A stretch of 64,000 nt of DNA from Streptomyces deccanensis. GTDB taxonomy: Bacteria > Actinomycetota > Actinomycetes > Streptomycetales > Streptomycetaceae. The notes under the pieces are model-generated. The model did no database searches and had not been told where the DNA came from. It was given only the letters and a program-made list of their open reading frames with translations. Below are positions 44,720 through 54,195 of this stretch, piece after piece. Made by a program: the position numbers and the translations under genes. The stretch covers positions 3,906,001 through 3,970,000 of the forward strand of contig NZ_CP092431.1 in the NCBI RefSeq assembly GCF_022385335.1, read 5' to 3'. Position 1 is the stretch's first letter, and every line of letters starts with the position of its first letter.

Positions 44720-46004
44720 GCGCGAGACGGCCGTCCAGCAGGCCCTGTCCGCCGTCGGGGACTGGCTGGCCGCGGAGCGGCTCACGGCCGACATCCGCAA
44801 GTACGGCATCGAGTCCGCGCCCACGTACGAGGTGCGGCTGACGGACGCGCAGGGCGCGCTCTGTTCCCGCAGCTCCGGCAAGGGGCTCGGGCACCGGAGC
44901 ATGGCGAGCGCGCTGTTCGAGAGCGCCGAGCACTACCACCTGGACTGGCGCCGGGATCCACGGGCGTCGGAGGCCGAGTTCCTGCCGGGGCGGGAGATCG
45001 CGGGGCAGGCCACCGCCCGGCGGTCCGCGCTGCTGCGCCGGCTCGGCGGCATCATGCCGGACGCGCCCGTGCTGACCCGTACGTACCGGCCGGTGGACGA
45101 GGTGCTCACCGGACGGGCGGAGGGCGCCCCGGCCGGGCGGCCGCACCGGCATCCCGTGTTCCTGCGCGACGGCGGCTACCGCAACTGGCCCCACCCGGAC
45201 GACGACCGGTCGTTCCAGCCGCTGTGGCACTACACCTCCAGCGCCGGGTACGCGGCGGGCGCCACCCCGCACGAGGCGCTGGTGCACGCCGTCAACGAGC
45301 TGATCGAGCGGGACGCCTGGTCGTACCAGCTGGCGCGGTCGTACTTCGGCCTGCCCAGCGAGGGGCCCGAGCTGCGGGTGGTCGACCACGACACGCTGCC
45401 CCCGGAACTGCGGGAGCTGACCGGCACGGTCGAGGAGGTCCGTGGGGCGCCGGTGCTGATCGTCGACATCACCTGCGACACCGGCGTACCGGCCTATGTG
45501 GTGTGCGACGCGCGGAGCCGGGAGGACGTGCGGCTGATCGGCAGCGGGGCCTCGCCGGTGCGGACGTACGCGCTGCAGCGGGCCCTTCTCGAATACCTCC
45601 AGGTGCGCACGATGTTCGAGCACGGGCCGGTGGACGCGGACACCGAGGCCGGGCAGATCGCCACCGCGCTGGCCCGCTATCCCCGCCATCTCGCCGCCGC
45701 CCGCTTCGATGTCGGCCAACTGCCGCACGAGCGGAGGGAGTTCGACGCGGACGACGGACTGCCCGCGACCGCGAGCCCCGAACAGCTGCTGCGGCACCTC
45801 GTGGACCGGCTGCGGGACCTGGGCGTCGACGTCCACCACCGGGTGCTGACGCCGCCGGGGTCCGTCACGGTCGTCGACGTCGTCGCGCCGGGCCTGGAGA
45901 TGTTCGACAAGGCGCGGGCGGGCTATCCGGTGCTGCCGACCGGGCGCCTCGGCGAACGGCTGCGGCCGCGGCCGCGCGAGGAGCACGGAGGTGCGCCCCG
46001 GTGA
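44595..46004 (+). CDS. btmF: Stand-alone YcaO enzyme, macroamidine formation (BtmF)
   Basis: A 469-residue YcaO. TTG 44595 is supported by GAGGAGG at 44585, which places the start inside btmE, a 125-nt overlap. The family blocks are MASALFESAEHYHLDW, TPHEALVHAVNELIERDAW and SPVRTYALQRALLEYLQVRTM. PurCD/BotCD homologues make the 12-membered macroamidine between Gly1 and Val4 of the core. It overlaps btmG by 4 nt (GTGA). Confidence 0.92.
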   Translation: MTRPAETPIKTPAETRAGTPAETDLLTVALLDGAAKDDVPPERETAVQQALSAVGDWLAAERLTADIRKYGIESAPTYEVRLTDAQGALCSRSSGKGLGHRSMASALFESAEHYHLDWRRDPRASEAEFLPGREIAGQATARRSALLRRLGGIMPDAPVLTRTYRPVDEVLTGRAEGAPAGRPHRHPVFLRDGGYRNWPHPDDDRSFQPLWHYTSSAGYAAGATPHEALVHAVNELIERDAWSYQLARSYFGLPSEGPELRVVDHDTLPPELRELTGTVEEVRGAPVLIVDITCDTGVPAYVVCDARSREDVRLIGSGASPVRTYALQRALLEYLQVRTMFEHGPVDADTEAGQIATALARYPRHLAAARFDVGQLPHERREFDADDGLPATASPEQLLRHLVDRLRDLGVDVHHRVLTPPGSVTVVDVVAPGLEMFDKARAGYPVLPTGRLGERLRPRPREEHGGAPR

Positions 46005-47983
46005 GGCTCGCGCTCGTGGCACCGCCCTGGAACAGCCTGTACCGCCCGTCCATCCAGATCGCCACTCTCGCGGCGCTGGAGGGCACGGGGGACGGCGATC
46101 CGATCACGCCGGTGTACGCGTACCTGGACTGGTTCGAGTACGCCGTCGACGCGCTGGAGTGCGATCCGGCGGAGTTCGTCACCGTCTACGACACGATCGG
46201 CGAGGAGTTGTACGGGCTCGGCGTCGGGGACTGGATCTTCGGCGGGGTCCTGGACGCCCCTGGTCCCGAGGAGGAGGCGGACGTCCGCGCCCGGTACGCC
46301 GCCTTCCTCGCCGAGCACGGGGTGGCGCAGGAGCTGGTGGCGCGGGTGCTGGCGCTGCGCGCGGTGGCGCCCGGGTTCGCGGCGGGGCTCGCCGGGCGGC
46401 TGGTGGCGACCGGCGCGGAGTGTTTCGGGTTCACCACGTCGTTCAGTCAGCTGATGCCCGCGCTGGCCGTCGCCCGGGCCGTCAAGGATCACGCTCCCGA
46501 CCGGCTGGTGCTGCTCGGCGGGGCCAATTGCGACCGGCCCATGGGGCAGGCCGTGATGCGGGCGTACCCGTTCGTCGACGCGGTCGTGCAGGGCGAGGGC
46601 GAGGCGGCGGTGGCGGCGGTCCGGGCCGCGCGCGGCGCCGGCGACCTCACGGCGGCCCCCGGTCTGGTCCTGCGGCACGAGGGCGGGTTGCGGGTGTCGT
46701 CGCCGACGGTGCAGCCGGCCGAGTCGGCGCCGGTGCCCCGGTACGCGGAGTACTTCGAGCGGCTGCGGGACCTGCCGCACCGTGAGCTGATCGCGCCGCA
46801 CGTGGCGCTTCCGTTCCAGATGTCGCGGGGCTGCTGGTGGGGCGAGAAGCTCCAGTGCACCTTCTGCGGGGAGAACGGCAGCGGGATGGTCTACCGCAGC
46901 AAGCCGGGCGGGCAGCTGACCGAGACGCTGCGCCGGCTGACCGAGGAGCACGGTGTGTTCGACACGTACGCGGTCGACACGATCCTCGCCAGGAACGACA
47001 ACGGCCTGGCCGAACTCGCCGCGGCGGAGGTCGACATCACCACGTTCTTCGAGGTGAAGGCCAATCTGGGGCCGCGGGAGGTGGGCGAGATGCGGGCGGC
47101 GGGCGTCACCATGGTGCAGCCGGGCATCGAGAGCCTGAGCAGCGGTGCGCTGAAGCTGCTGCGCAAGGGGGCGACGGCCTTCCACAACCTGCGTTTCCTG
47201 GTGCTGTGCCAGGAGTTGGGCATCGACGCCCAGTGGAACCTGCTGTCGGCGATGCCCGACGAGACGGCGGCGATGCTTCAGGAGCAGCTGCGGCTGATCC
47301 CGTTCATCACGCATCTCGCGCCGCCGTCGACGGTGAGCAAGGTCCGGGTCGACCGCTACAGCCCGTACTTCGAGAAGCCCGACGAGTTCGGTATCGCGCT
47401 GGACGGGCCCGAGCCGAAGTACCGCTTCGTGCACGCGGGCCGCACGGCCGCCGAACGCGCCGAGATGGCCTACTCGTTCGACCATGTGGAGCTGGCGGGG
47501 CGGGACGACACAGCCCTGGCGGCGGAGATGCTCGCGCTGCGGCGGCGCCTCGGGGCCCGGGTGGGCCTGTGGAAGAAGCTGCACGAACAGTCGCGGTTCT
47601 CGTTCCGGTTCGGGCCGAACATGACCGTGCTGCACGACGGCCGGCCGCATGTGGGCACCGGGCGCCATGTCCTGCGGGGCGGCGACGACCAGTTGTTCCG
47701 CTGTCTCGTGCACGGCGGGCGGCTGCACCAGGCCGTCGGCCAGGTCGCCGCGATGACGGGCCGACCGGAGGACGAGGTGCACGCGACGGTACGGGAATGG
47801 GCGCGGCGCGGCTGGATCCATCTGGAGGGCCGGCGCGGTCTCGTCCTCGCGGTGCGCGACGGCATGCGGGACGAGCTGGGCCGGGCGGCCGAGCTGCGGG
47901 AGGCCGCGGCCGAGTCGGAACGGGCGGCCGCCGAGTCGGGGAGGGCCGCCGTCGAGTCGGGGAGGGTCGGTGCGGGACGGTAA
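46001..47983 (+). CDS. btmG: B12-dependent radical SAM C-methyltransferase (BtmG)
   Basis: A 660-residue enzyme, GTG 46001 overlapping the btmF stop, with GGAG 8-9 nt upstream. The cobalamin part has VLLGGANCDRPMGQAVM; the cluster motif is C278-x7-C286-x2-C289 (RGCWWGEKLQCTFCGENG). It is the most divergent of the three methylases. BotRMT2/BtmG C-methylates two of the three Val side chains, giving tert-leucine residues. A Glu/Ala/Ser-Gly tail repeats (ESGRAAVESG) at the C-terminus. Confidence 0.94.
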   Translation: MRLALVAPPWNSLYRPSIQIATLAALEGTGDGDPITPVYAYLDWFEYAVDALECDPAEFVTVYDTIGEELYGLGVGDWIFGGVLDAPGPEEEADVRARYAAFLAEHGVAQELVARVLALRAVAPGFAAGLAGRLVATGAECFGFTTSFSQLMPALAVARAVKDHAPDRLVLLGGANCDRPMGQAVMRAYPFVDAVVQGEGEAAVAAVRAARGAGDLTAAPGLVLRHEGGLRVSSPTVQPAESAPVPRYAEYFERLRDLPHRELIAPHVALPFQMSRGCWWGEKLQCTFCGENGSGMVYRSKPGGQLTETLRRLTEEHGVFDTYAVDTILARNDNGLAELAAAEVDITTFFEVKANLGPREVGEMRAAGVTMVQPGIESLSSGALKLLRKGATAFHNLRFLVLCQELGIDAQWNLLSAMPDETAAMLQEQLRLIPFITHLAPPSTVSKVRVDRYSPYFEKPDEFGIALDGPEPKYRFVHAGRTAAERAEMAYSFDHVELAGRDDTALAAEMLALRRRLGARVGLWKKLHEQSRFSFRFGPNMTVLHDGRPHVGTGRHVLRGGDDQLFRCLVHGGRLHQAVGQVAAMTGRPEDEVHATVREWARRGWIHLEGRRGLVLAVRDGMRDELGRAAELREAAAESERAAAESGRAAVESGRVGAGR

Positions 47984-48860
47984 CGGCACGAGCCGTCAGG
48001 ACGTCTTCGAGGTGTTCTCCCGCGACGGCACGCCGATCCGTGGCTTCAGCAGGCCAGGGCCGGGCGAGACCCTCGTCCTCGTCCACGGGGTGGCCATGGA
48101 CCGGCGGATCTGGGCGGAGTCGGGGTTCCTCGACGCGCTCCCGGACGCCCATGTCCTCGCGCTCGACCTGCGGGGACGCGGGGAGAGCGGGCGGGTCGGC
48201 ACGCCGGAGGGCCATGCCCTGCGCCGGTACGTCGAGGACGTCCGCGCGGTCCTCGACGGGTTCGGCCGGGCGCGGTACAGCCTGTTCGGCACGTACTTCG
48301 GCGGGCGGATCGCCCTCCAGGTCGCCGCCGTGGACACCCGGGTGGCCCGGGCGTTCTCCTTCTGCGCGCACGCCGAGCAGGTGGAGATCCCCGGGGACGC
48401 CGTCGAGGAGGAGGCGGTGGCCGTCGAGGGCCCCGGCGGGCACGCCTATCTGCGTGACCACTTCACCGGGCGAGGCGCCCCGCCGTGGATGGTCGAGGCC
48501 TGCTCCCGCGTCGACCCCGGCGAGCTGGGGGCGGCCACCCGCGGGCTGCTGCACGGCTCGGACCGGCGGACCGAACGCGGCCACCCCGACCAGGAGTTGG
48601 TGCTGATCACCGCCGACGGTGACGCGGACCTGGCGCCCTTCCACGCCGGGGAGCGACGGCTCGGCGCCCGCCTGTGGCTCGTCGACGCCCCGACCCGGAT
48701 CAAGGCCGCCGGGCGTCTCGCGGAGGCCGGGCGACGGGTGGCGGCGGTACTGGCGGAGGGCGCCCCTACGGATCGCACGGACCGCACGGACCGCACGGAC
48801 CGCACGGACCGCACGGACCGCACGGACGAGGCCCGTACGACCGGGACGGGGGTCGTATGA
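47970..48860 (+). CDS. btmH: Atypical alpha/beta hydrolase-fold epimerase (BtmH)
   Basis: A 296-residue protein, GTG 47970, overlapping btmG by 14 nt. The elbow that normally reads GxSxG is GTYFGG here (F110), so there is no catalytic Ser. BotH, its characterised homologue, lacks the nucleophile and epimerises Asp7 (L to D) near the thiazoline. The C-terminus is an imperfect repeat of Asp-Arg-Thr encoded by about six copies of a 9-nt unit (48775-48827), absent from ordinary hydrolases. ATGA overlap with btmI. Confidence 0.94.
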   Translation: MRDGNGTSRQDVFEVFSRDGTPIRGFSRPGPGETLVLVHGVAMDRRIWAESGFLDALPDAHVLALDLRGRGESGRVGTPEGHALRRYVEDVRAVLDGFGRARYSLFGTYFGGRIALQVAAVDTRVARAFSFCAHAEQVEIPGDAVEEEAVAVEGPGGHAYLRDHFTGRGAPPWMVEACSRVDPGELGAATRGLLHGSDRRTERGHPDQELVLITADGDADLAPFHAGERRLGARLWLVDAPTRIKAAGRLAEAGRRVAAVLAEGAPTDRTDRTDRTDRTDRTDRTDEARTTGTGVV

Positions 48861-50275
48861 CGGCGACCGAGGACACCATGTGGCGCCGACGCCGGGGGCT
48901 GCTGCCCGACGGGGACCCGCTGGTGCGGGCCCTGGAGGAGCTGGCGGAGCGCGGGCGCGGGCATCGGCTGCGGGCCGTCGGTCTCGTCGACCCCGCCACC
49001 GGGCGGCCCGGCCCCCCGCACGACCTGACGGTGACCGACGGCACGGTCACCGCCTGGACCCCGACCCCGCCCGCCGCCGACGGGCGTCCGGCCCCGTACG
49101 CCGCGTACGCCGTGCCGGGCTTCGTCGACTCCCACGCGCATGTCTCGTCCGCCGCCGACCTGGCCGGCCTCCTCGTCCACGGCGTGACCGGCTTCCGGCA
49201 GCTGTGGGGCGAGCCGGCGCACCTGTACGCCGCCGGTGTGCACCGCGCCAGACACGCCGTCCTGCCCCGGCCCTGGGTCACCGCGGGGGTGGTCGACGGC
49301 CCCCGGTCGCGGATCCCGCAGGGGGTCACCGTCGTGGACGGGGTCCGGTCGGTCCGACGGGTGATCGAGGACGCGCTGGCGTTCGGTTTCGACGGGGTCA
49401 AGGTGTACGACGACATCGAGCGCCCGGTGTTCGAGACCCTGGTCCGGGAGGCGGAACGGGCCGGTCTGCCGGTCGTGGGCCATGTCCCCGAGGCAGTGCC
49501 CCTGGACCTGGCCCGTCGCACGATGCGGTCGTCCGAGCATCTGTACGGCATCGTGCCGAATGTGTTCCGACTGCCGCCCGAGCGGCGCTGGGACGCGCTG
49601 GCGGCGGCCCTGCGCGACCACCCGGCACCCGGCACCGAACCCGGTCACTTCGTCTGCCCCACCCTCGTGTGCTGGCGGGCCCGCAGCGGCGAGCGCCGGT
49701 ACACCCGCCCCTCCCGCGTGGCCCTCCAGGCGGTGGACGAGGGCCGGCGCCGGCCCTGGCAGTCGGCGGCCCGCGACGCCCTCCGGCTGGACGCCGCCGA
49801 GGCGCACCGGCGCGGCGGCCTCGTCGACGAGCTGGGCCGGATCGCCCGCGCCCTGACGGACACGGGCACCCGGCTGCTGGCCGGCACGGACTGCGGCAAC
49901 CCCTTCGTCCTCGCGGGCCCCTCCTTCCACAAGGAGCTGGCCGAACTCTCCCGCGCGGGGCTCGACTTCGCCGCCGTGCTGCGGGCGGCGACCACCCACG
50001 GGTACGAGGCCACGGGGCGGCGGGCGGGCCCGGTGGCCGGTGATCCGGCGGACCTGGTCCTGTACCGGCGGCCACCCGACGGCGACGTGACCGCCCTCGC
50101 CCGGCCCGACGCGGTGCTCGTCGACGGTGTCCTCCTCGACGGCACCGACCTCGACCGCCTGTGGGCGCTCCGGCTGGCCTCGTCCGGCCTCGACGCGTCC
50201 GGCTGGGCCCGCGGCGACCTCGACCCACCGGTCACCACCGGCCGACCCACGAAGGAGACAGCCCATGCAGGCTGA
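48857..50275 (+). CDS. btmI: Amidohydrolase removing the follower peptide (BtmI)
   Basis: A 472-residue metal-dependent amidohydrolase, ATG 48857. VPGFVDSHAHVSS has the H-x-H metal site; HVPEAVPLDLA, SSEHLYG and GTDCGNPFVLAG provide the later His and Asp ligands. PurAH/BotAH homologues cleave the follower after macrocyclisation, making macroamidine formation irreversible. It overlaps btmJ by 11 nt. Confidence 0.93.
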   Translation: MTATEDTMWRRRRGLLPDGDPLVRALEELAERGRGHRLRAVGLVDPATGRPGPPHDLTVTDGTVTAWTPTPPAADGRPAPYAAYAVPGFVDSHAHVSSAADLAGLLVHGVTGFRQLWGEPAHLYAAGVHRARHAVLPRPWVTAGVVDGPRSRIPQGVTVVDGVRSVRRVIEDALAFGFDGVKVYDDIERPVFETLVREAERAGLPVVGHVPEAVPLDLARRTMRSSEHLYGIVPNVFRLPPERRWDALAAALRDHPAPGTEPGHFVCPTLVCWRARSGERRYTRPSRVALQAVDEGRRRPWQSAARDALRLDAAEAHRRGGLVDELGRIARALTDTGTRLLAGTDCGNPFVLAGPSFHKELAELSRAGLDFAAVLRAATTHGYEATGRRAGPVAGDPADLVLYRRPPDGDVTALARPDAVLVDGVLLDGTDLDRLWALRLASSGLDASGWARGDLDPPVTTGRPTKETAHAG

Positions 50276-51512
50276 CCGGGAAACCGACCGTACGGGACGG
50301 GAGGCGACACGCCCCGCAGGCCCCGACCCCGCCACCGACCCCACCGACCCCACCGACCGGCGGCCGAAATGCCCCGTGGACTTCGACTTCTTCGCCGCCC
50401 CGCAGCAGTACCGCGACGCCGCCGCCGAACACGCCGGTGAGCACGGCGCCTTCTACAGCGACCGGGGCTTCTGGGTGCTGGCGACGTACGACGGGATCGT
50501 GGACGCGTTCAAGGACGAGGGCACCTTCACCGTCGGCCGGGTCAGTGCGGCGGAGGGCGCCGAGGAGGAGCGCTGGATCCCGCTGACCGTCGAGGGCCGC
50601 GAGCACACGGCGTGGCGACAGCGGCTGGGCGCCTGGTTCACCCCGCAGCGGGTGCGGGAGCTGACCCCGTCCATGCGGACGGGCGCCCGGCGGCGGATCG
50701 AGGGGTTCCTGGAGAAGGGCGAGGTGTCGTTCAACGAGGACTTCGCCCGGCCGTACGTCCTGGAGAACCTGATGACGGCGGTGGGCTGGCCGCCGGACGG
50801 GTTCGACCTGCTCATCGCCATCAACCGGGCGATGATCGACTCCCGTTCGGCGCCGGACCCCCGGGCGGCGGCGTACGGCGAGCTGGGGCTTCCGGCGCTG
50901 GAGCGGTTCGCCCGTGAGCACATCGCCCGGCGCCGCGCGGAGCCCGCCGACGACCTCACCACCGCCAGCTTCGACTGGGAGATCGACGGCGCCCGGGTCA
51001 CCGACGACGACCGTGCCTCCCTGCTGTGCACGCTGTTCCTGGCGGGCGTCGACTCGACGGTGAACCACCTGGCCAACGCCGTCCAGCATCTCGCCCACCA
51101 CGAGGAGGACCGGCGGCGGTTCCTGGCCGGGCCCGAGGTCCGGCCGCCCGCGGTCGAGGAGTTCCTGCGGGCCAACTCGTGCATGTACCCGGGCCGGCAG
51201 GCCGCGGCCGGCGGCGCGGGCGGGGTCGCGGACCGGGGCGACACGGTGCTGCTTCCGCTGGCCCTCGCCAACCACGACCCCGAGGTGTTCCCGGAGCCCG
51301 GCCGGATCGACTTCGACCGGGCGCGCAATCCGCACATCGCCTTCGGCACCGGCCCCCACCAGTGCCTCGGCGCGGCCTTCGCGCGCGCCCAGATCCTGGT
51401 GGCCCTGGAGGAGTGGCACGCCCTGGTCCCGGACTACGGGCCGCCTCCCGAGCGGCGTACGGCCGAGCCGCCGTTCCTGCGCAACTCCTACGACCTGAGG
51501 CTCATCTGGTGA
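50265..51512 (+). CDS. btmJ: Cytochrome P450, oxidative decarboxylation to thiazole (BtmJ)
   Basis: A 415-residue bacterial class I P450, ATG 50265 with GAAGGAG upstream. Heme ligand C367 lies in FGTGPHQCLGAAFAR; the I-helix oxygen motif is AGVDST, and EFLR is the ExxR motif. In the pathway it decarboxylates and oxidises the C-terminal thiazoline to thiazole. The N-terminal 30 residues are Thr/Pro/Asp-rich. No ferredoxin gene is in the cluster. Confidence 0.95.
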   Translation: MQADRETDRTGREATRPAGPDPATDPTDPTDRRPKCPVDFDFFAAPQQYRDAAAEHAGEHGAFYSDRGFWVLATYDGIVDAFKDEGTFTVGRVSAAEGAEEERWIPLTVEGREHTAWRQRLGAWFTPQRVRELTPSMRTGARRRIEGFLEKGEVSFNEDFARPYVLENLMTAVGWPPDGFDLLIAINRAMIDSRSAPDPRAAAYGELGLPALERFAREHIARRRAEPADDLTTASFDWEIDGARVTDDDRASLLCTLFLAGVDSTVNHLANAVQHLAHHEEDRRRFLAGPEVRPPAVEEFLRANSCMYPGRQAAAGGAGGVADRGDTVLLPLALANHDPEVFPEPGRIDFDRARNPHIAFGTGPHQCLGAAFARAQILVALEEWHALVPDYGPPPERRTAEPPFLRNSYDLRLIW

Positions 51513-51519
51513 GGGCGCC

Positions 51520-53517
51520 ATGACCGGGACGACCGAAAGGACAGGGGTGGACGGGACGACCGCGCCCACCGGCCCGCCGGAGCCCGCCGGGGCCGGCCGA
51601 GTGGCCCTCGTGTCCATGCCCTGGAACAACGTGCGCCGCCCCTCCATCCAGGTGGGCACCCTGCGGTCCGTCGCCCGTGCCGAGGGGTGGCGGGTCGACT
51701 CGCACTACGCCTACCTCTCCTTCTACGGCCTCGCCCGCACGGCCCTCGGCATGGGGGACGCCGAGTGGTCCCGCGCGTACGAGACGGTGTCGGAGGGGCT
51801 GTACCAGCTGTCCGTCGGCGACTGGATCTTCGCGTGCCGTGACGGCGGGGCGGCTCCGCGCGAGGCGTACTTCCGGATGCTGCGCGCCAAGGGTGTCGAC
51901 GACGCGACGATCGAGCTGGTCGACGCGTTGCGCGAGGTGGCGGACCGGCATGTGGAGCGGACAGCCGCCGAGTTGCTGGCCTCGGCTCCCGATGTCATCG
52001 GTTTCACCAGCACCTTCAGTCAGAACGGCCCGACGCTCGCAGTGGCCGAGCGCCTGCGGGAGCTCGGCCACGACGGGGTGATCGTGCTGGGCGGCAGCAA
52101 CTGCGAGGGGTCGATGGGCCGCGCCCTCCTCGCCAACTACCCGGCGGTGGACGCCATCGTGGACGGCCCCGGCGAGGACGCCTTCGTCGCCCTGCTCCGC
52201 CAGGCCGAGGCCGGCGGCCCGCCGCGCTCCCACGGCCGTCTGGTCACCCGGCTGCCCGCCGTCGCCGACAGCGCTCCGGCCGGCATCTCCGTCGGCCAGT
52301 CGCTCGAGGTGCCCACCCCCGACTACGACGGTTTCTTCGAGCAGTTGCACGCCGCCGGACTGCACAGCCTCGAACCCGAGATCACCCTGCCCGTGGAGTT
52401 CTCCCGAGGCTGCTGGTGGGGCGCCAAGACCCACTGCACCTTCTGCGGCCTCAACGGCGCGACCATGACGTACCGCAGCAAGAACCCCGACACCGTCGCC
52501 GACGAACTCCGCCACCTCATGGACCGCTACGGCGTCCTCGACTTCTTCGCCGTCGACAACATCCTCGACCTCAAATACCTCGACACGGCACTGCCGCTGG
52601 TGGAGAAACTCAACACCGACCATTCCCTGTTCTTCGAGGTCAAGGCCAACATGGAATGGGCCGACATCCAGGCCGCCCGTCGCGCCGGAGTCCGCTCCGT
52701 GCAGCCCGGAATCGAAAGTCTCAGCACCGAGGGGCTACGGCTGCTGAAGAAAGGCGCGACCGCCTTCCAGAACATCCGGTTCCTGCTCGGCTGCGCCGAA
52801 TTCGGTGTCCTGCCGGTGTGGAACATCCTCACCGGATTTCCCCACGAAACCCCGGAGTCGATGCTCACCCAGATCGACCTGCTGCCTTCCCTGACCCATC
52901 TCGAACCACCCGACAACGACATCCTGGCCGTGCACTTCGACCGGTTCAGCCCGTACGTGGAACACCCGCAGGACTACGGCCTCACCCTCACCCACCCGCT
53001 GCCCGGCTACCAGTACGCCTACCCCCGCCTCTCCCCCGGCGACCTGTGGGACCTCGCCTACCACTTCGAGGGCGACTTCACCGAGGACCCCCGCAACACC
53101 GCCGTCCGCGAACGCCTCGCCACGGCCGTCCACCAGTGGCGCACCCAGCACCACCGGGCCCGTTTCACCTACCGCCTCGGCTTCGACGCCGTCACCCTCA
53201 CCGACCACCGGCCCGGCCTGCCCGCCCACACCACCGTCCTGCGCGGCGCGGACGCCCGGCTCTTCCGCGCGATCATCGGCGGAACCCGGTTCCGCGATCT
53301 CCAGAGTCAGGAAGGTCTGGAGCAGCCCCTGGAAAAACTCCACAGCTGGCAGGAGAAAAGGTGGGTCTATATCGAGGGCACCAAGGTCATCGCCCTCCCC
53401 GTACGCGAAAAACCCTCCGCCTATCGCACCCCGCCCCGCAAGGGAACTCCCCGCAGGTCCCGAACCGTCGTACCCCTCACGCTCACCGGTCCGTCTCCCT
53501 CGCGGCAGCCTGGCTGA
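51520..53517 (+). CDS. btmK: B12-dependent radical SAM C-methyltransferase (BtmK)
   Basis: A 665-residue enzyme, ATG 51520. The cluster motif is C298-x7-C306-x2-C309. Compared with BtmC it has a 25-residue N-terminal Thr/Pro/Ala extension, but the middle is nearly identical, even in DNA (a 149-nt exact match, 41778-41926 to 52074-52222). BotRMT3/BtmK methylates Pro2. The 119-nt gap to btmL suggests a separate control point. Confidence 0.94.
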   Translation: MTGTTERTGVDGTTAPTGPPEPAGAGRVALVSMPWNNVRRPSIQVGTLRSVARAEGWRVDSHYAYLSFYGLARTALGMGDAEWSRAYETVSEGLYQLSVGDWIFACRDGGAAPREAYFRMLRAKGVDDATIELVDALREVADRHVERTAAELLASAPDVIGFTSTFSQNGPTLAVAERLRELGHDGVIVLGGSNCEGSMGRALLANYPAVDAIVDGPGEDAFVALLRQAEAGGPPRSHGRLVTRLPAVADSAPAGISVGQSLEVPTPDYDGFFEQLHAAGLHSLEPEITLPVEFSRGCWWGAKTHCTFCGLNGATMTYRSKNPDTVADELRHLMDRYGVLDFFAVDNILDLKYLDTALPLVEKLNTDHSLFFEVKANMEWADIQAARRAGVRSVQPGIESLSTEGLRLLKKGATAFQNIRFLLGCAEFGVLPVWNILTGFPHETPESMLTQIDLLPSLTHLEPPDNDILAVHFDRFSPYVEHPQDYGLTLTHPLPGYQYAYPRLSPGDLWDLAYHFEGDFTEDPRNTAVRERLATAVHQWRTQHHRARFTYRLGFDAVTLTDHRPGLPAHTTVLRGADARLFRAIIGGTRFRDLQSQEGLEQPLEKLHSWQEKRWVYIEGTKVIALPVREKPSAYRTPPRKGTPRRSRTVVPLTLTGPSPSRQPG

Positions 53518-53636
53518 AATCCGTCCCGCACAGCGTTTCCCGTTTGCGGTGACCGCCCACCGGCGCGGTACTCGTAGGGGATCACCGCGCACAGCTCCGA
53601 GCACAACGCCGTATCACGACCCGGAAGTTGATCACT

Positions 53637-54191
53637 ATGACCACGGCCCCCACCGAGGACCAGACCCGCGCCGAGGACCTGCCGCCGTCCTGCCGGGACC
53701 TGATCGGCATCCTCGCCCAGACGGACCGGCGTGACGCCTTCGCGGCCCTCGCGCTCGGCGCGACCTCCGTGGCGCAGGTGGCGGAGCGGGCGGGCCTGCG
53801 CCCGGCCGCCGCCGCCGTCGCGCTGCGAAAGCTCGTCGACGGGCGGATCGCCGCGTACGACGCCGAGGCCCGCACCTACCGGCTGATCGACGACACGTTC
53901 CGGCTGGCCGTCCAGGCGGAGGTCAGGATCTCCGGCCGGGGCGGCGGTGACGGGGCGGGGGCGTACTTCCGCAAAGGGCGGCTGACCTCCATCCCCGGCA
54001 GGGCGGAGGTCCGCAGCCGGGTGCTCGCCGTCGTGGCCGACTCCTTCGAGGCCGGTGTCACCTACTCGGAGGCCAAGGTCAACGCGATCTGCGGCCAGTG
54101 GTTCGACGACTGGGTGACCCTGCGCCGGGCGCTCGTGGACGAGGAGCTGCTGCGCCGCGACGAGTCGGGCACCCAGTACGAACGCGTATGA
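53637..54191 (+). CDS. btmL: Winged-helix regulator with DUF2087 (BtmL)
   Basis: A 184-residue protein, ATG 53637. The N-terminal 75 residues look like a winged helix (LGATSVAQVAERAGLRPAAA). The C-terminal half is DUF2087: GRLTSIPGRAEVRSRVLAVV and a VTYSEAKVNAICGQWFDDWV module. BtmL/BotR is the cluster-situated modulator, reported to raise bottromycin gene expression. It has no sensor domain visible. Next gene is 4 nt downstream. Confidence 0.9.
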   Translation: MTTAPTEDQTRAEDLPPSCRDLIGILAQTDRRDAFAALALGATSVAQVAERAGLRPAAAAVALRKLVDGRIAAYDAEARTYRLIDDTFRLAVQAEVRISGRGGGDGAGAYFRKGRLTSIPGRAEVRSRVLAVVADSFEAGVTYSEAKVNAICGQWFDDWVTLRRALVDEELLRRDESGTQYERV

Positions 54192-54195
54192 CCGC

